DNA of 35,916 bases from a virus, in IMG/VR virus record IMGVR_UViG_3300009503_000059, positions 1 through 35,916 of that record. One strand, given 5' to 3'. The number at the start of each line of letters is the position of its first letter. Position 1 is the first letter of the stretch. The notes under the pieces are model-generated. The model saw nothing but the letters and a program-made list of their open reading frames with translations. It was not told the DNA's origin and searched no databases. Positions 1 to 9,649 of this stretch are shown here, piece after piece. A program made the position numbers and the translations under genes.

Positions 1-123
1 ATTGTTAAAAATATACCACGCATCGTGCAAATTTTTTGCTGTAACACCCCATTTCGTTTCAAGTTCACTGAAAATCTCTTTAATCGCCTCATCCCAGGGA
101 ATTTCTGCCTTGTATTTCCTTAA
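1..123. repeat. Left copy of the 123-bp terminal direct repeat
   Basis: The first 123 bases are identical to bases 35794-35916. The reading frame of the giant ejection gene continues without interruption from base 1 to base 35793. The repeat is therefore best read as the overlap of a circular assembly rather than as two separate biological copies. Confidence 0.95.
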
Positions 124-3100
124 TACACTATTTGCCACATAAAAAACTTGTCTCATAGGATTACTCGCAATCCCACTTACATCACTTATGAGTGCTCCTA
201 TAAATTTGTTCAGGTCTTTCTCGCCAAGTGCTCTCTTCGTTTCCTCAAAATCAGGGATTGCTCTAACTGAATATGAAAATTGTAAATTTAATAATCCCGC
301 AGGCACTCCACCACCTATAAATGGATGTTTATACATTGCGTCAAGTATCTCGTATTCAGTAAACGGATTGGCTTTATCACCTTTTAATTTTTTATACTGT
401 GAATAAACAAGTTTAGTTAAAAATAACCCGAATGGAATAGCGGTCACACCTCCTAAAGCTCCTACAACTGCCATATGTCTTAATACAGCACCTGGCGATT
501 TCAAAAATTCTTGTCTAAATAATTCAGTTTCTTTTACAAGCCAAGTTTTAAACTGGAATAATAGTTTTGACCACTCACTTTTCACTCCCAATGGCACATC
601 AACAGGTGAATAATAAAATTGTGTCTTCCCCACTTTATCAAGAACAAATTTTCTAATTTCATACTCATCAGTCATTCCTAACTTTTCTCTTGCAAATAAA
701 TCATAAATAATAGCAGTAACAGGTCTGTTGACACTTTCAGGAGCGTGAAAAGGATATAGTAATATAGAACTTATTTTGTCCATCTTAATAGGAATAAAGG
801 CATTTTCATCAAAACCGTAGGTTGCCATTATGTTTTTTACACTTTCAGGGATAGTAGTATCCGCAGGATTCATTAAATATCGTGCATAATAATCATGTGC
901 TCTTGTAATCAATCCTGCGTCTCGCACATCCGGCCATACATTCATCCAAGTCTGAAAAGCATTCACAGCCGCAGCTTTAAAGTTAAATCCTAATGCCATG
1001 AGAGCATTTATCTTTCTAAAAAATCTGGGAATGAATACTGAAGGTTTTGAAGCAGTAATAGTATTCCACCATCCGTAAGTATAAAAATCTTCGGGTAAAA
1101 CTTCCCAGCCCATCTGGCGGTCAATCCATTTCATTAAAGTTTGTTTGGCAAATATTTTACCTACTTGAGGAATTTTTAATGCTTCTTGAAAAACAGGCAC
1201 TGCACTATTTTTATACCAATCGTTCAAAAATACATTTCTATAATCTTTATACAATGCTCGCATATTTTTAAGAGGATTCCATTCAATAAATTCAGGATAT
1301 TTTGCTAAAACTCCTTTCCTTTTCAAAAATGAAGATACCCATTTTTTCCTCTCTTCAATAACCCATAAAACTTTTCGCAAATCACCAGCAATAAGTTTCT
1401 GTAAATCAGAAGGTTTTAAAGTTAATGTGAGTTCAGGCAAATTCTCCTGTATTGTTTTAGCAATTTGATTGGCAGCTGCATAAAATTTTCTCCTTGTAAC
1501 TCTTGTAATTAACTTATCAAGATATAAAGTTGATGGCATTATATCAATCTTTTCTATATCATTTATTTGATTTTCAAACTCTTTAGCTGCATAGTTTATA
1601 GCTGCTTCTTCAGAATTTAATCTTATTCTTGTTTGTGTTCCATCTTTGTATGTTATGAGCATATCAGTTTTAACAAAATCCCTTAAATCTTCTCGAAGAG
1701 TATGATGATAATATGCACCCCTTCGAGCTTCTTCAGGGAGCATCCCTAAATCTGCTAAAGTTGTATGATAATCCCTATACAATTTGAAAAGAGCAAGTGC
1801 TTCATTTTGATATTCTTTCGGAATTCTTTTAAATTCTGGTGAATTCACAAATTGTTCAGCAGTAATATGTTTTTCCAACGCATATCCTACCATTACAGTA
1901 TATTTTTCAGGTAATACCGTTTCTATTTTTTTAAATATATTTTCATATTCTTTTATCAATGTTTTAAAAGCGTTATCATAAACTAAAAATTCGTGAAATG
2001 TTTTTTCCCACAATTCACCGCATTTTTTTACATTTAGATTAGAATGCTTTTTTAAATCAGTTATCCAGCCTTGTATACTTTTTAACCATTTGTTAATACC
2101 TTTTCCTTCTGTAACTGCCCTTACAGGGTCTATATTCCCGCTTAGTTTCTTTGCAGCTTCAATTGCTTTTCCTGCATATCTACTACCTTTAGAAAAAAGA
2201 TTTTTTATATTTTTACCTAAAATAAAAAAACCGGGAAATAATCCCGCTTCGACTATAAATTCACTTTCATCAATTTCATTTTTAGAAAAATCATCAAGCA
2301 CTGGCTCAAGGTCTTCTGTTAATTTAACAAGATTTTTCTTCGGAAATTTATCAATTAAATCAAAATAACTTTCGTATAATTCTATAAGAAATCTATTTTT
2401 AAAATCTGAAAAATTGAGATTTTTTAATTTTGAAGCTTCTTGAAGTTTAGCATATAAAGGTTTCAATATATTATTATGAGTTCGATAAATATAATCCTGT
2501 AAAGTATAAGGCGTTAATCTGCGAGGTTCTTTTTCATAAATGTATTCCCACATTGCAACTGGTAATTTTGTGGCTTCTGTTAAAATTTTATGAATTTCCT
2601 TTAAAGTTGTTGTACTTAAAATCTTTTTGGATATATCTGCAAAACTTTTTACTGCTAAATCGTAATAATCTTCTTCACTTATTTTTTCTCCCTCCTTCGG
2701 AGGTCTCCCTCGTGGGGCTCGTTTCAATTCAGACAAAGATACAATCCTTCTTTCTATATACTTTGGAGTAAGTCTTGTAACATCATTATGCCACTTTTCA
2801 AGAGTAGTTTTTAAATCAATAAATTCTTTTAAACTTAATTCTTTTAAATTCAATTTATCCTGTAAATCTCTGACGCTTTCAAATGTAATTTCTTTTGTAA
2901 TAACTTTACCTGCTTCAGGTGAAGTTCTTAAAATTAAAGTTGGTTTTTCGGGTTTTAACCCTTTTGTAGTTTCAAAAGCCGTTCCTTTTTCAGATATATC
3001 CATTACAACTATATCACCCATAGGTCTTGATTTAATAAAATTCTGGAATTGTTCTAAAATTTGTTTTGGATTCTGAGAAATATAACTATCAATATCAATT

Positions 3101-4548
3101 TTTGATGGTGGAGTTTTAACTGGTGGAAGTTCAGGTGGCGGTTCAGGTTTAGGCTCAAAAACTTCTTTCGGCACTCCCGTTTCTTTTGAAAACAATTCAA
3201 CTTGTTCTGCTTCGGTAAGCACTTTTGGAGGTTCAAAATTCTTCGTAATAGGATTTTGCGTAGGTTCTATTTCTCGGATTTTATCAGGTGGCGTTGTTTT
3301 TTCTTTTTCTATAATTTTTTCAGGTAATTTCGTTGCTTCTATTGATTGTTTAATAATCTCTTTCTGCAGACTTTCAGGTATATCTTTAATAAATGCATCT
3401 AATAATACAGTAGATATTTCAGGTTTTATTTCAGATGAAGGCGGTGGGGGTGTTGGTGCTTTGGGTGGTGCTTCTTGTGGAGTTGGTGGTTTTTCTTTAG
3501 CTGCACGAGCTTTTTCAACCGCTTCTTTAATCTTTTTAAAAGTGGGAACAGTATTCAAAATTTTATTTTTTCTTTCAATAAAATTTTCAATTTCAGTATC
3601 ATATTTTGTAATTGCCAGTCGCATACGAGGAATTCCTCTAATCCCTCCAACTGCAGTCGCTATTCCACCCCAGGTCAATGCTTCTTTTGGTTCACCACTT
3701 ACTAATCCCATCGTAATTGCAGTGGGCACTGCCTCACCGGCTAATACCTCACCCATCATCTTTCCTGCTTCTGTGATAGGCACTCTTGCTGCGGGAATTG
3801 CTTTTGCTAAAGCTTTTCCTGCTAATTCACCCGCTCTTCCTCCTAATCCCTTCAATCCCATCATTTCAGTTGCTAAAGCAATAGGACGCTCAACAGCTCC
3901 AAAAGCAACAGCCGAAGTAGGTATAGGTAATGCCGTTTGAACTAAAGGATGCGAAATTGAATATGCCAATGAGGGTTGCAGACTACTTTCAATGGCTCTT
4001 TCAACTGCTCTAAATCCAAGTGGTTTTGATATTGTAGAAATTATCTGCCCAATAGGTGCAAAAAGTCCATGTTTAATAAGCCCTTCAAAAGCAATTTGTT
4101 TTTCCAATTCCTGTTTCTCTCTAAACTTTTCAGGTGTCATCTTCTCAAAATACTTGTCTCTTATTTTTTGATAAAAGCTTTCAAGTTTTAATGTAGGGTC
4201 ACTATATTGCGTAAATAATTCTTTTAATTTTTGGTATTCAAATTGCCTTCTTTCTTCTACAGGTAATTTTTTGTATGTTTCAAGCTCTTTTTTTGTTAAG
4301 AAAATAGGTAGATTTGAAACTTTAACATCTTGAGGTTTTCTTTTATTCTGCTGAACTTCGTTTAGTTGATTAGAAAATTCAATAAGTGCCTTTAAAGAAG
4401 TATTTAATCTCTCTGATATTTCTCTAAATTTTAAATTTGATTTACCAATTCCTTTATCAGTAATTTCAATATCCTCATTGATAATATTAAACTTTAAATT
4501 TGGGAAAAATTGAGGATTAAATATATCTTCAAATTTAACTCCATTCAT
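1..4548 (-). CDS. Giant ejection/polyvalent virion protein, N-terminal 1,516 codons (continues at 35793)
   Basis: An uninterrupted minus-strand frame starts at ATG 4548, just after the TGA of the previous gene. It leaves the window at base 1 in frame with 35793-35326, giving 1,671 residues in total. Visible layout: an N-terminal helical part; an Ala/Gly-rich hydrophobic stretch (about residues 200-310); two Pro-rich linkers (about 350-373 and 465-484); a long charged helical middle; and a C-terminal part with a membrane-like segment near 1359-1383. Position and size, after two smaller Ala/Gln-rich virion proteins, match the large internal ejection protein of podoviruses (compare T7 gp16 and P22 gp16). 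Such proteins are injected with the DNA and cross the cell envelope. The C-terminal third also recalls large polyvalent phage proteins. I saw no lytic transglycosylase, protease or polymerase motif. The frame is certain; the role is inferred from context. Confidence 0.85.
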   Translation of the reverse strand, partial: MNGVKFEDIFNPQFFPNLKFNIINEDIEITDKGIGKSNLKFREISERLNTSLKALIEFSNQLNEVQQNKRKPQDVKVSNLPIFLTKKELETYKKLPVEERRQFEYQKLKELFTQYSDPTLKLESFYQKIRDKYFEKMTPEKFREKQELEKQIAFEGLIKHGLFAPIGQIISTISKPLGFRAVERAIESSLQPSLAYSISHPLVQTALPIPTSAVAFGAVERPIALATEMMGLKGLGGRAGELAGKALAKAIPAARVPITEAGKMMGEVLAGEAVPTAITMGLVSGEPKEALTWGGIATAVGGIRGIPRMRLAITKYDTEIENFIERKNKILNTVPTFKKIKEAVEKARAAKEKPPTPQEAPPKAPTPPPPSSEIKPEISTVLLDAFIKDIPESLQKEIIKQSIEATKLPEKIIEKEKTTPPDKIREIEPTQNPITKNFEPPKVLTEAEQVELFSKETGVPKEVFEPKPEPPPELPPVKTPPSKIDIDSYISQNPKQILEQFQNFIKSRPMGDIVVMDISEKGTAFETTKGLKPEKPTLILRTSPEAGKVITKEITFESVRDLQDKLNLKELSLKEFIDLKTTLEKWHNDVTRLTPKYIERRIVSLSELKRAPRGRPPKEGEKISEEDYYDLAVKSFADISKKILSTTTLKEIHKILTEATKLPVAMWEYIYEKEPRRLTPYTLQDYIYRTHNNILKPLYAKLQEASKLKNLNFSDFKNRFLIELYESYFDLIDKFPKKNLVKLTEDLEPVLDDFSKNEIDESEFIVEAGLFPGFFILGKNIKNLFSKGSRYAGKAIEAAKKLSGNIDPVRAVTEGKGINKWLKSIQGWITDLKKHSNLNVKKCGELWEKTFHEFLVYDNAFKTLIKEYENIFKKIETVLPEKYTVMVGYALEKHITAEQFVNSPEFKRIPKEYQNEALALFKLYRDYHTTLADLGMLPEEARRGAYYHHTLREDLRDFVKTDMLITYKDGTQTRIRLNSEEAAINYAAKEFENQINDIEKIDIMPSTLYLDKLITRVTRRKFYAAANQIAKTIQENLPELTLTLKPSDLQKLIAGDLRKVLWVIEERKKWVSSFLKRKGVLAKYPEFIEWNPLKNMRALYKDYRNVFLNDWYKNSAVPVFQEALKIPQVGKIFAKQTLMKWIDRQMGWEVLPEDFYTYGWWNTITASKPSVFIPRFFRKINALMALGFNFKAAAVNAFQTWMNVWPDVRDAGLITRAHDYYARYLMNPADTTIPESVKNIMATYGFDENAFIPIKMDKISSILLYPFHAPESVNRPVTAIIYDLFAREKLGMTDEYEIRKFVLDKVGKTQFYYSPVDVPLGVKSEWSKLLFQFKTWLVKETELFRQEFLKSPGAVLRHMAVVGALGGVTAIPFGLFLTKLVYSQYKKLKGDKANPFTEYEILDAMYKHPFIGGGVPAGLLNLQFSYSVRAIPDFEETKRALGEKDLNKFIGALISDVSGIASNPMRQVFYVANSVLRKYKAEIPWDEAIKEIFSELETKWGVTAKNLHDAWYIFNN

Positions 4549-4549
4549 T

Positions 4550-5521
4550 TCATTCTATTATCTCTTCTTCTATCTTTTCTTCAGAAGGAGGTGTAGATGA
4601 AGGTGGTGGAGAGGGTAAGCTTTTTATAAATTCTATTACTTTTTGTGAAATAATCTCCATTAAAGAAACTTTTTTGGGTTCGGACAAATCTTTCTTTGCA
4701 GCAATACCTTTTTCTACTTCAGCAAATGCATCATTAGCTTTTTTCCTATATTCTTCAGCTTTTTCTGGCGATATATCAGGATAATCAGCAAGATTGTAAT
4801 AAGCAAGAGCCTCTATATATTTATTATACAATTTTTTGTCTTTCATGAGTGGCACTAACTCATCATAGTAAGGATTAGTATAACTTTCCAGAGATTTTCT
4901 AATTCTGTCCTTTTCAGCAAGATAGTATTTACTCATATCTTGCTTTGCTCCCATTCCTTTTCCTTTTAATTCTAATGCTTTTCTCATCAACTTTAATCTT
5001 TCTCTCTGATATGGTGTTATTTCTTCAGTTTGTGGAACATAAGGCGTAAATATCTTTGATAGAAAATCAAGCATATTCCAGTAATTCTGTAATTGCTGTG
5101 CGTATTGCTGTTGCTCCCATTGTGCCCTTGTTAATGCTCCCTGAACTACTCCTGGAACTACAGGTGATAAACCTGCAAATACTTGTGCTCCAGGTGTTGC
5201 TCCACCACCCGCAGCTTTACTAATTAAACCAGTTAATAAGCCTGCTCCTGCGGGTATTAAAGAAGATAATAAAGCAGCTTTCATTATTTGTCCCCAACCA
5301 ACCTGTGGTGCTGGTCTTGTTAATCCTGCCAGTGCGGTTCGTACTGCTTGTGTAATTTCTTCTTGAGGAATACCTGCAAAAATAGGTGAGGTTGCCCATA
5401 AAACTGGTGCAGTTGATAATTGACCAATAGGTGGCGATTGAGGTAATGGTGGTAAATTTAATAATGAATAAGATTGTGCTGATGTGCGTGGTTCTAATAA
5501 TGATAATCTTCCATTCGCCAT
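4550..5521 (-). CDS. Putative internal virion/ejection protein (323 aa)
   Basis: Starts at ATG 5521 behind an AAAGGAG ribosome site. The N-terminal 60 residues are Pro/Ser/Leu-rich. Residues about 80-135 are Ala/Gly-rich and hydrophobic, and could insert into a membrane. A Gln-rich helical stretch (about 130-150) and a charged helical region follow, then a Pro/Ser/Glu-rich tail. This composition, and the place between a 219-residue Ala/Gln-rich protein and the giant protein, fit the middle member of a three-protein podoviral ejection set (T7 gp14-gp15-gp16 or P22 gp7-gp20-gp16 by analogy only). No enzyme motif is visible. It ends 2 bp before the start of the giant gene. Confidence 0.7.
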   Translation of the reverse strand: MANGRLSLLEPRTSAQSYSLLNLPPLPQSPPIGQLSTAPVLWATSPIFAGIPQEEITQAVRTALAGLTRPAPQVGWGQIMKAALLSSLIPAGAGLLTGLISKAAGGGATPGAQVFAGLSPVVPGVVQGALTRAQWEQQQYAQQLQNYWNMLDFLSKIFTPYVPQTEEITPYQRERLKLMRKALELKGKGMGAKQDMSKYYLAEKDRIRKSLESYTNPYYDELVPLMKDKKLYNKYIEALAYYNLADYPDISPEKAEEYRKKANDAFAEVEKGIAAKKDLSEPKKVSLMEIISQKVIEFIKSLPSPPPSSTPPSEEKIEEEIIE

Positions 5522-5541
5522 TTTTTACTCCTTTATAATCA

Positions 5542-6201
5542 TCATCCCGCTATTTTCATTCCTAATGCCGTCCCAGCTGCACCTGCCAATGAGCTTAAAC
5601 CTTGCATAGCATAATCCCAAAAAGTTGGTTGTGTTACCCAGCTTGCCAGTAATTGAGGTTGTAATGCACCATACATTTGCAACCACGGCGCCATCAATTG
5701 TGCAGGAGCTCCCATCAATTGTGCCCTTGTTGCCAATTCTTGATATGGCAATAATCCGTATTGCATCGCAAGAGGCATTGCTTGTAATTGTCTCTGCCGT
5801 TCCGCTAATTCCAATTGTGCATACAATTGCCCTAAATTCTGCAGTGCCCCTTCCGTTGCTTCTGCCATTGCTAATGCCTCCGAAGAACTTCCAGGTGTTC
5901 CTAATGTAATATACCTACTCCTTATACCTCCCAATGCCTCCTCTAATTCTTTCTTGTATTGTTCAGCAAGAGGTTTATAAATTTCTCCAATTTCCTCACC
6001 CCCTAAAATGCTACCTAACCTTTGTCCCATCAATTGTCCTAATTCTCCACCACTAAAAGAAGGCAATCTTTGTATTTGTCCTAATAGTGTAGGAAGATAC
6101 GCCTGATATATATTCATCATAGGTTGAACATATTTGCCTGCAAATTGTTGTGCCCCTTGCCAGGGCTCTAAATACTTGTATTTTAGTTTTGTGGTTGGCA
6201 T
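5542..6201 (-). CDS. Putative internal virion/ejection protein (219 aa)
   Basis: ATG 6201 directly follows the stop of the upstream gene and has a GGAGGG ribosome site. The protein is almost entirely helical, with many Ala, Gln, Leu, Met and Gly residues. Repeated QLMG/QLMA-like turns lie in the second half, and the C terminus is hydrophobic and Ala/Gly-rich (LSSLAGAAGTALGMKIAG). Small Ala-rich helical proteins directly upstream of larger ejection proteins are typical of podoviruses. It probably sits in the capsid or tail lumen and leaves with the DNA. The role is inferred from composition and neighbours. Confidence 0.7.
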   Translation of the reverse strand: MPTTKLKYKYLEPWQGAQQFAGKYVQPMMNIYQAYLPTLLGQIQRLPSFSGGELGQLMGQRLGSILGGEEIGEIYKPLAEQYKKELEEALGGIRSRYITLGTPGSSSEALAMAEATEGALQNLGQLYAQLELAERQRQLQAMPLAMQYGLLPYQELATRAQLMGAPAQLMAPWLQMYGALQPQLLASWVTQPTFWDYAMQGLSSLAGAAGTALGMKIAG

Positions 6202-6729
6202 TTATCTTACCCTCCATACAAAAATTTGTCTTTTACTTGCATACACTGTTACATTAGTATTATTTTGCAATATAAGTTCAAAATTGTCAAGGGTTTGAGA
6301 GCCATAAGATTTTATTGTTGCTTTTCCAAAAAGTGTATATTGTTGTTCAGAAGTTGGTGGAATAAAAGAAAGTTGAGAAATTATAGTATGACTTCCCTGT
6401 GTTCTTAAAGTTAATGTTATTTTATTCGTTCCAGGGCTTGCACTTGCATAGATAAATACACTTGCAATAACAATAAATTCTCCCTGTTCTCTTTTTTGAT
6501 TGACATTATCAGTAGAAACAAGATTACTACTTGTTTGATCTGCGAGTATAGTAATCGTGCTATCTAAAGAAGTTACATTTGAAGGATTATCCCCAAAAAA
6601 ATCTACTTCTCTTAAATCTTCTCTATTTTTTATATTCAAAAAATTATTATTGATTTTAACTACACAATCTTTTGCCCACGCAAGTAAATCTTCAATTCTA
6701 AAGAGTTCTTTTAACAAACTTAAATTCAT
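6202..6729 (-). CDS. Unknown virion-module protein, probably tail-associated (175 aa)
   Basis: Starts at ATG 6729, overlapping the stop of the nozzle gene by 4 bp. The first 40 residues are predicted helical (LLKELFRIEDLLAWAKDCV). The remainder is rich in Thr, Ser, Ile, Val and Asn in beta-strand patterns and ends with WRVR. A helical base followed by a beta-rich body is common in small tail knob or needle parts, but I recognise no family. It lies between the nozzle and the ejection proteins and is probably co-translated with both. Confidence 0.6.
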   Translation of the reverse strand: MNLSLLKELFRIEDLLAWAKDCVVKINNNFLNIKNREDLREVDFFGDNPSNVTSLDSTITILADQTSSNLVSTDNVNQKREQGEFIVIASVFIYASASPGTNKITLTLRTQGSHTIISQLSFIPPTSEQQYTLFGKATIKSYGSQTLDNFELILQNNTNVTVYASKRQIFVWRVR

Positions 6730-8750
6730 ACAGTTCCCCCAGGCTTTGTCCCCGCTTTTACAGAAGTTGCCATGTAAATTAAATTTATACCCGTTAACGA
6801 GAAAAAACTATCGGCTCTTATAAGAATTTGGAAAAACTTCGCCTTATAAGAAACATCAAGATAAGGATAAATCGTTATATCTGAAACTTCATATTCATCA
6901 CTTTCAAACATCCCATCGGGTGTGTCCCCATATCTGATTTTTACATATAATTTTTGAGAAGTCTTTTCATCAGTTATAAATTGAATTCTGTTTAATCTCT
7001 TTATGATATAAGGGTTGCCTAAATCTAAAATAGATGTTGCGTAATATCCTTCATAATCAAGATTAAGTCCACCTAAAACTGAAGTAAAATGTGCCACATA
7101 ATTATAATTTTTTGTAGCTCCGTATTCTTTTATTCCAAACCACATCTCTCTTATCCTGTCTCTCATATATGCCTCTTGCCATTTTAAACCTGCTTTATCC
7201 CAAGTTAATCTTGTATAATCCCATATATAAGCCTGTTCTATATCCTCTACTTCTACAGCTCCCCTAAATTCTATATTTGGTATTTCATACTTTGTCCACT
7301 GCCCTGTTAAAATATGATAACCCAACCCTATTCCATATAAGTTATCTTGAGGAACTGCAAAAGGTATCCAAATAAAGTATTGTTTTTTTATATCTATATA
7401 AGAAGCAAAAACTCTTGAATAATTTATATTTCTTTTAATACTTGAAAAGTAAGTGGCAATAGGTTCAGAAATTTTTTCAATTTTATTACCTGAATAAGTA
7501 TATATTCCATCTTCACCTAAAAAGAATAAAATATCTTTATAATTCACAATTGAATGCTGTGCTTTACAACCAATATCATCAGAAATTTTTTGGATTACTA
7601 CAATAATAGGTAAACCTACATATTTAGCCACATAAGTTGTGGTTGCTTTGAATATAATTAAATCATCACCAATCACTTTTATAGCAGTAATTTCACCTTC
7701 ACTATCCTGTAAGTCAACACAATAAGCATCATCAGAAGTTTGAGGATTATATTTATTGATGTCATTATTTGCCGAAAGTCTAATTCTTGTAGGGTAATAA
7801 ACTCCCTGTTCATAAGTTTTTGCGTGAACACAATGCCACTTCCAGTATTCAATCAATTCTGCTTTTATATATCCATCTGCTAAATCTGTAGTTAAATCTC
7901 TTAAATGTGTTGCCGTTGGAGAAGCTGCCCTCACTTTTGCCCATTTATTTTGAATATCAAAAATTATATACTGGTCAGTGCCATCCCACATATTTTGTGA
8001 AGTTATTATCGTCGCATTCGCATTATTCATTTTTTTGAGAATTCTATATGTAGTATTTGAAACTGTGGAAGGAACAGTTGCCGTCAAAGTAATTTGTGTA
8101 TCACTATCAATTGATTGAATTGTGAAAGTCCCCACACTATCAATAACAATTGTATCATTCGCCTGTGCTTCACTTATGAGCCACGAAGTATTGGTGCCTG
8201 TAATTACTGCCGAATTTGCAGTTGTAGATACTGTTCCTTTATCCCAGATAATTATCATCTGTTGCCATTTTTTTGTTTGTGGATTGTATTCATACCAGTT
8301 TTTATCTCCCAAAATAATATATCTTTTTGTCCCGTCTTTTACCAACCATTTGGATAAATGATATATATCTTCAGGAATGACTTGAATATACCAGAAAGGC
8401 ACTGCGGTAGTATAATCCTGTGAAAATGCTCCTGTTAAGGTTAATGATGTATCAGAAGATATACTTGCAATTTCTCGTTTTTCAGAACCTATAACAATGA
8501 ACCAGCCAGCTTGCAATTCAGTTGTAAATTGTGTGCCTGTTCCTGTAACGGTTGTCCCCGAAGTAGTTATTGTCCCTGTGCCTTGGTTCATAATAGGTTC
8601 AATCCCCAATGCAAGTTTTATAGAAGTATCAGTGAAATCTATGTTTTTTAAATTTTTAGAAGCTTCAGGAGGCAATAAATCTGCAGGATATTCTGTATAT
8701 AAGCCTTTGAAAGGTGCTTTAATCAGCAGGTTTTTAATTTCATAACCCAT
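6726..8750 (-). CDS. Tail nozzle/stabilisation protein (P22 gp10 / T7 gp12-like), 674 aa
   Basis: I place the start at ATG 8750 (MGYEIKNLL), just after the upstream stop and behind AAAGGATAA; a start eight codons earlier is possible but less likely. The N terminus reads like podoviral nozzle proteins, with a PFKGLYTEYPADLLPPEAS segment followed by a statement-like 'N-x-D' region. The body is made of repeated Thr/Val beta-strands and propeller-like blades; two similar strand-turn units lie at about 55-100 and 170-230. Such proteins form the hexameric distal tail tube. Position after the adaptor and appendage genes and before the ejection genes supports this. Family assignment is from pattern and context. 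Confidence 0.75.
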   Translation of the reverse strand: MGYEIKNLLIKAPFKGLYTEYPADLLPPEASKNLKNIDFTDTSIKLALGIEPIMNQGTGTITTSGTTVTGTGTQFTTELQAGWFIVIGSEKREIASISSDTSLTLTGAFSQDYTTAVPFWYIQVIPEDIYHLSKWLVKDGTKRYIILGDKNWYEYNPQTKKWQQMIIIWDKGTVSTTANSAVITGTNTSWLISEAQANDTIVIDSVGTFTIQSIDSDTQITLTATVPSTVSNTTYRILKKMNNANATIITSQNMWDGTDQYIIFDIQNKWAKVRAASPTATHLRDLTTDLADGYIKAELIEYWKWHCVHAKTYEQGVYYPTRIRLSANNDINKYNPQTSDDAYCVDLQDSEGEITAIKVIGDDLIIFKATTTYVAKYVGLPIIVVIQKISDDIGCKAQHSIVNYKDILFFLGEDGIYTYSGNKIEKISEPIATYFSSIKRNINYSRVFASYIDIKKQYFIWIPFAVPQDNLYGIGLGYHILTGQWTKYEIPNIEFRGAVEVEDIEQAYIWDYTRLTWDKAGLKWQEAYMRDRIREMWFGIKEYGATKNYNYVAHFTSVLGGLNLDYEGYYATSILDLGNPYIIKRLNRIQFITDEKTSQKLYVKIRYGDTPDGMFESDEYEVSDITIYPYLDVSYKAKFFQILIRADSFFSLTGINLIYMATSVKAGTKPGGTV

Positions 8751-8755
8751 TTTTA

Positions 8756-9649
8756 TTATCCTTTCAATACACAAGAATAAAATTTAATACCGTTTACACT
8801 ATTCCAAACCTGACCTTTTGAGGCACGATTTCCATCAAGTCGGGGCGCACAAACTAATGCCATAGTTAATGAATTTTTATAAGAAGTTTCATAACCTGTT
8901 TGATATTGCGTAAAAGGTAAAATTCTTACTCCTCTTAAGAAGGTGGTATAAATGTTAAAATCATAAAAATATGTATTTGAAGGTAAAGTAGCTGTAATTG
9001 TTGTTATATATTGCATAATATATTCTGAATTATCATATTCAAGTTTTCGTCCAATTTCTAAATAGACATCGCAAATAAAATTAGTGCCTACTGTGGGAAA
9101 TTCAAAATAAAGCCTAATATAATCATTATAAGCGGATACAGAATAATGTAATAAAGATAAATCTCCATATTCATCATTAGTATCATTCCTATATAAAGTA
9201 AGACATTCATAATCTTTTAAAAAAACATATCGCCAGAACCAATTATATGGTGGTGGCAGAGTAAATCCTGTTTCGCCAATAATTTGCCCCGAAGTTAATG
9301 TTAAATACTTTCCTCTTGCGGGTTTATAAGCATAATCGTATTGTAGATTTTCATTTAAACATATTTTTAAAGTATTGAAATTTTTATAACGATTTATTTC
9401 TGTAGTAGTAGGGGGGTCAACGCCTGTATAAAGAAGAATTCTATTTGTATATGGAGAAAGTGGATTAATTTTCCAGCTGGCTTTTAATGAACCTTGTTTG
9501 TGCTTACCCATTGAAGTAAAAGAAACGGGAATTCCTTCGTGTTCAGTTTCATACATATTTTTAAATGTTTCTTTTAATTCTCTTAAAATTTTTGCCCCAT
9601 CGCCTAAATATGAATTACCTGCTGGTGTTGAACTATTCCATTTCGGCAT
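8756..9649 (-). CDS. Tail appendage protein, paralog 3 (297 aa)
   Basis: Starts at ATG 9649, sharing one base with the stop of the upstream paralog. The N terminus (WNSSTPAGNSYLGDGAKILRELK, quoted in part) has the pattern W-N-S-S-x-P, GD, I/L-RELK, EH that is also found in the two genes upstream and at the start of many podoviral tail fibres. The remaining 240 residues are beta-rich, aromatic (many Tyr) and unlike the other two paralogs. I read it as a shared virion-attachment base with its own receptor- or glycan-contacting part. Confidence 0.65.
   Translation of the reverse strand: MPKWNSSTPAGNSYLGDGAKILRELKETFKNMYETEHEGIPVSFTSMGKHKQGSLKASWKINPLSPYTNRILLYTGVDPPTTTEINRYKNFNTLKICLNENLQYDYAYKPARGKYLTLTSGQIIGETGFTLPPPYNWFWRYVFLKDYECLTLYRNDTNDEYGDLSLLHYSVSAYNDYIRLYFEFPTVGTNFICDVYLEIGRKLEYDNSEYIMQYITTITATLPSNTYFYDFNIYTTFLRGVRILPFTQYQTGYETSYKNSLTMALVCAPRLDGNRASKGQVWNSVNGIKFYSCVLKG

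Noticed and set aside
3461-3940. 159-residue Ala/Pro/Ile-rich plus-strand ORF
   Set aside because: It is antisense to the giant ejection gene, whose frame is continuous here; composition mirrors the Ala/Gly-rich coding strand.
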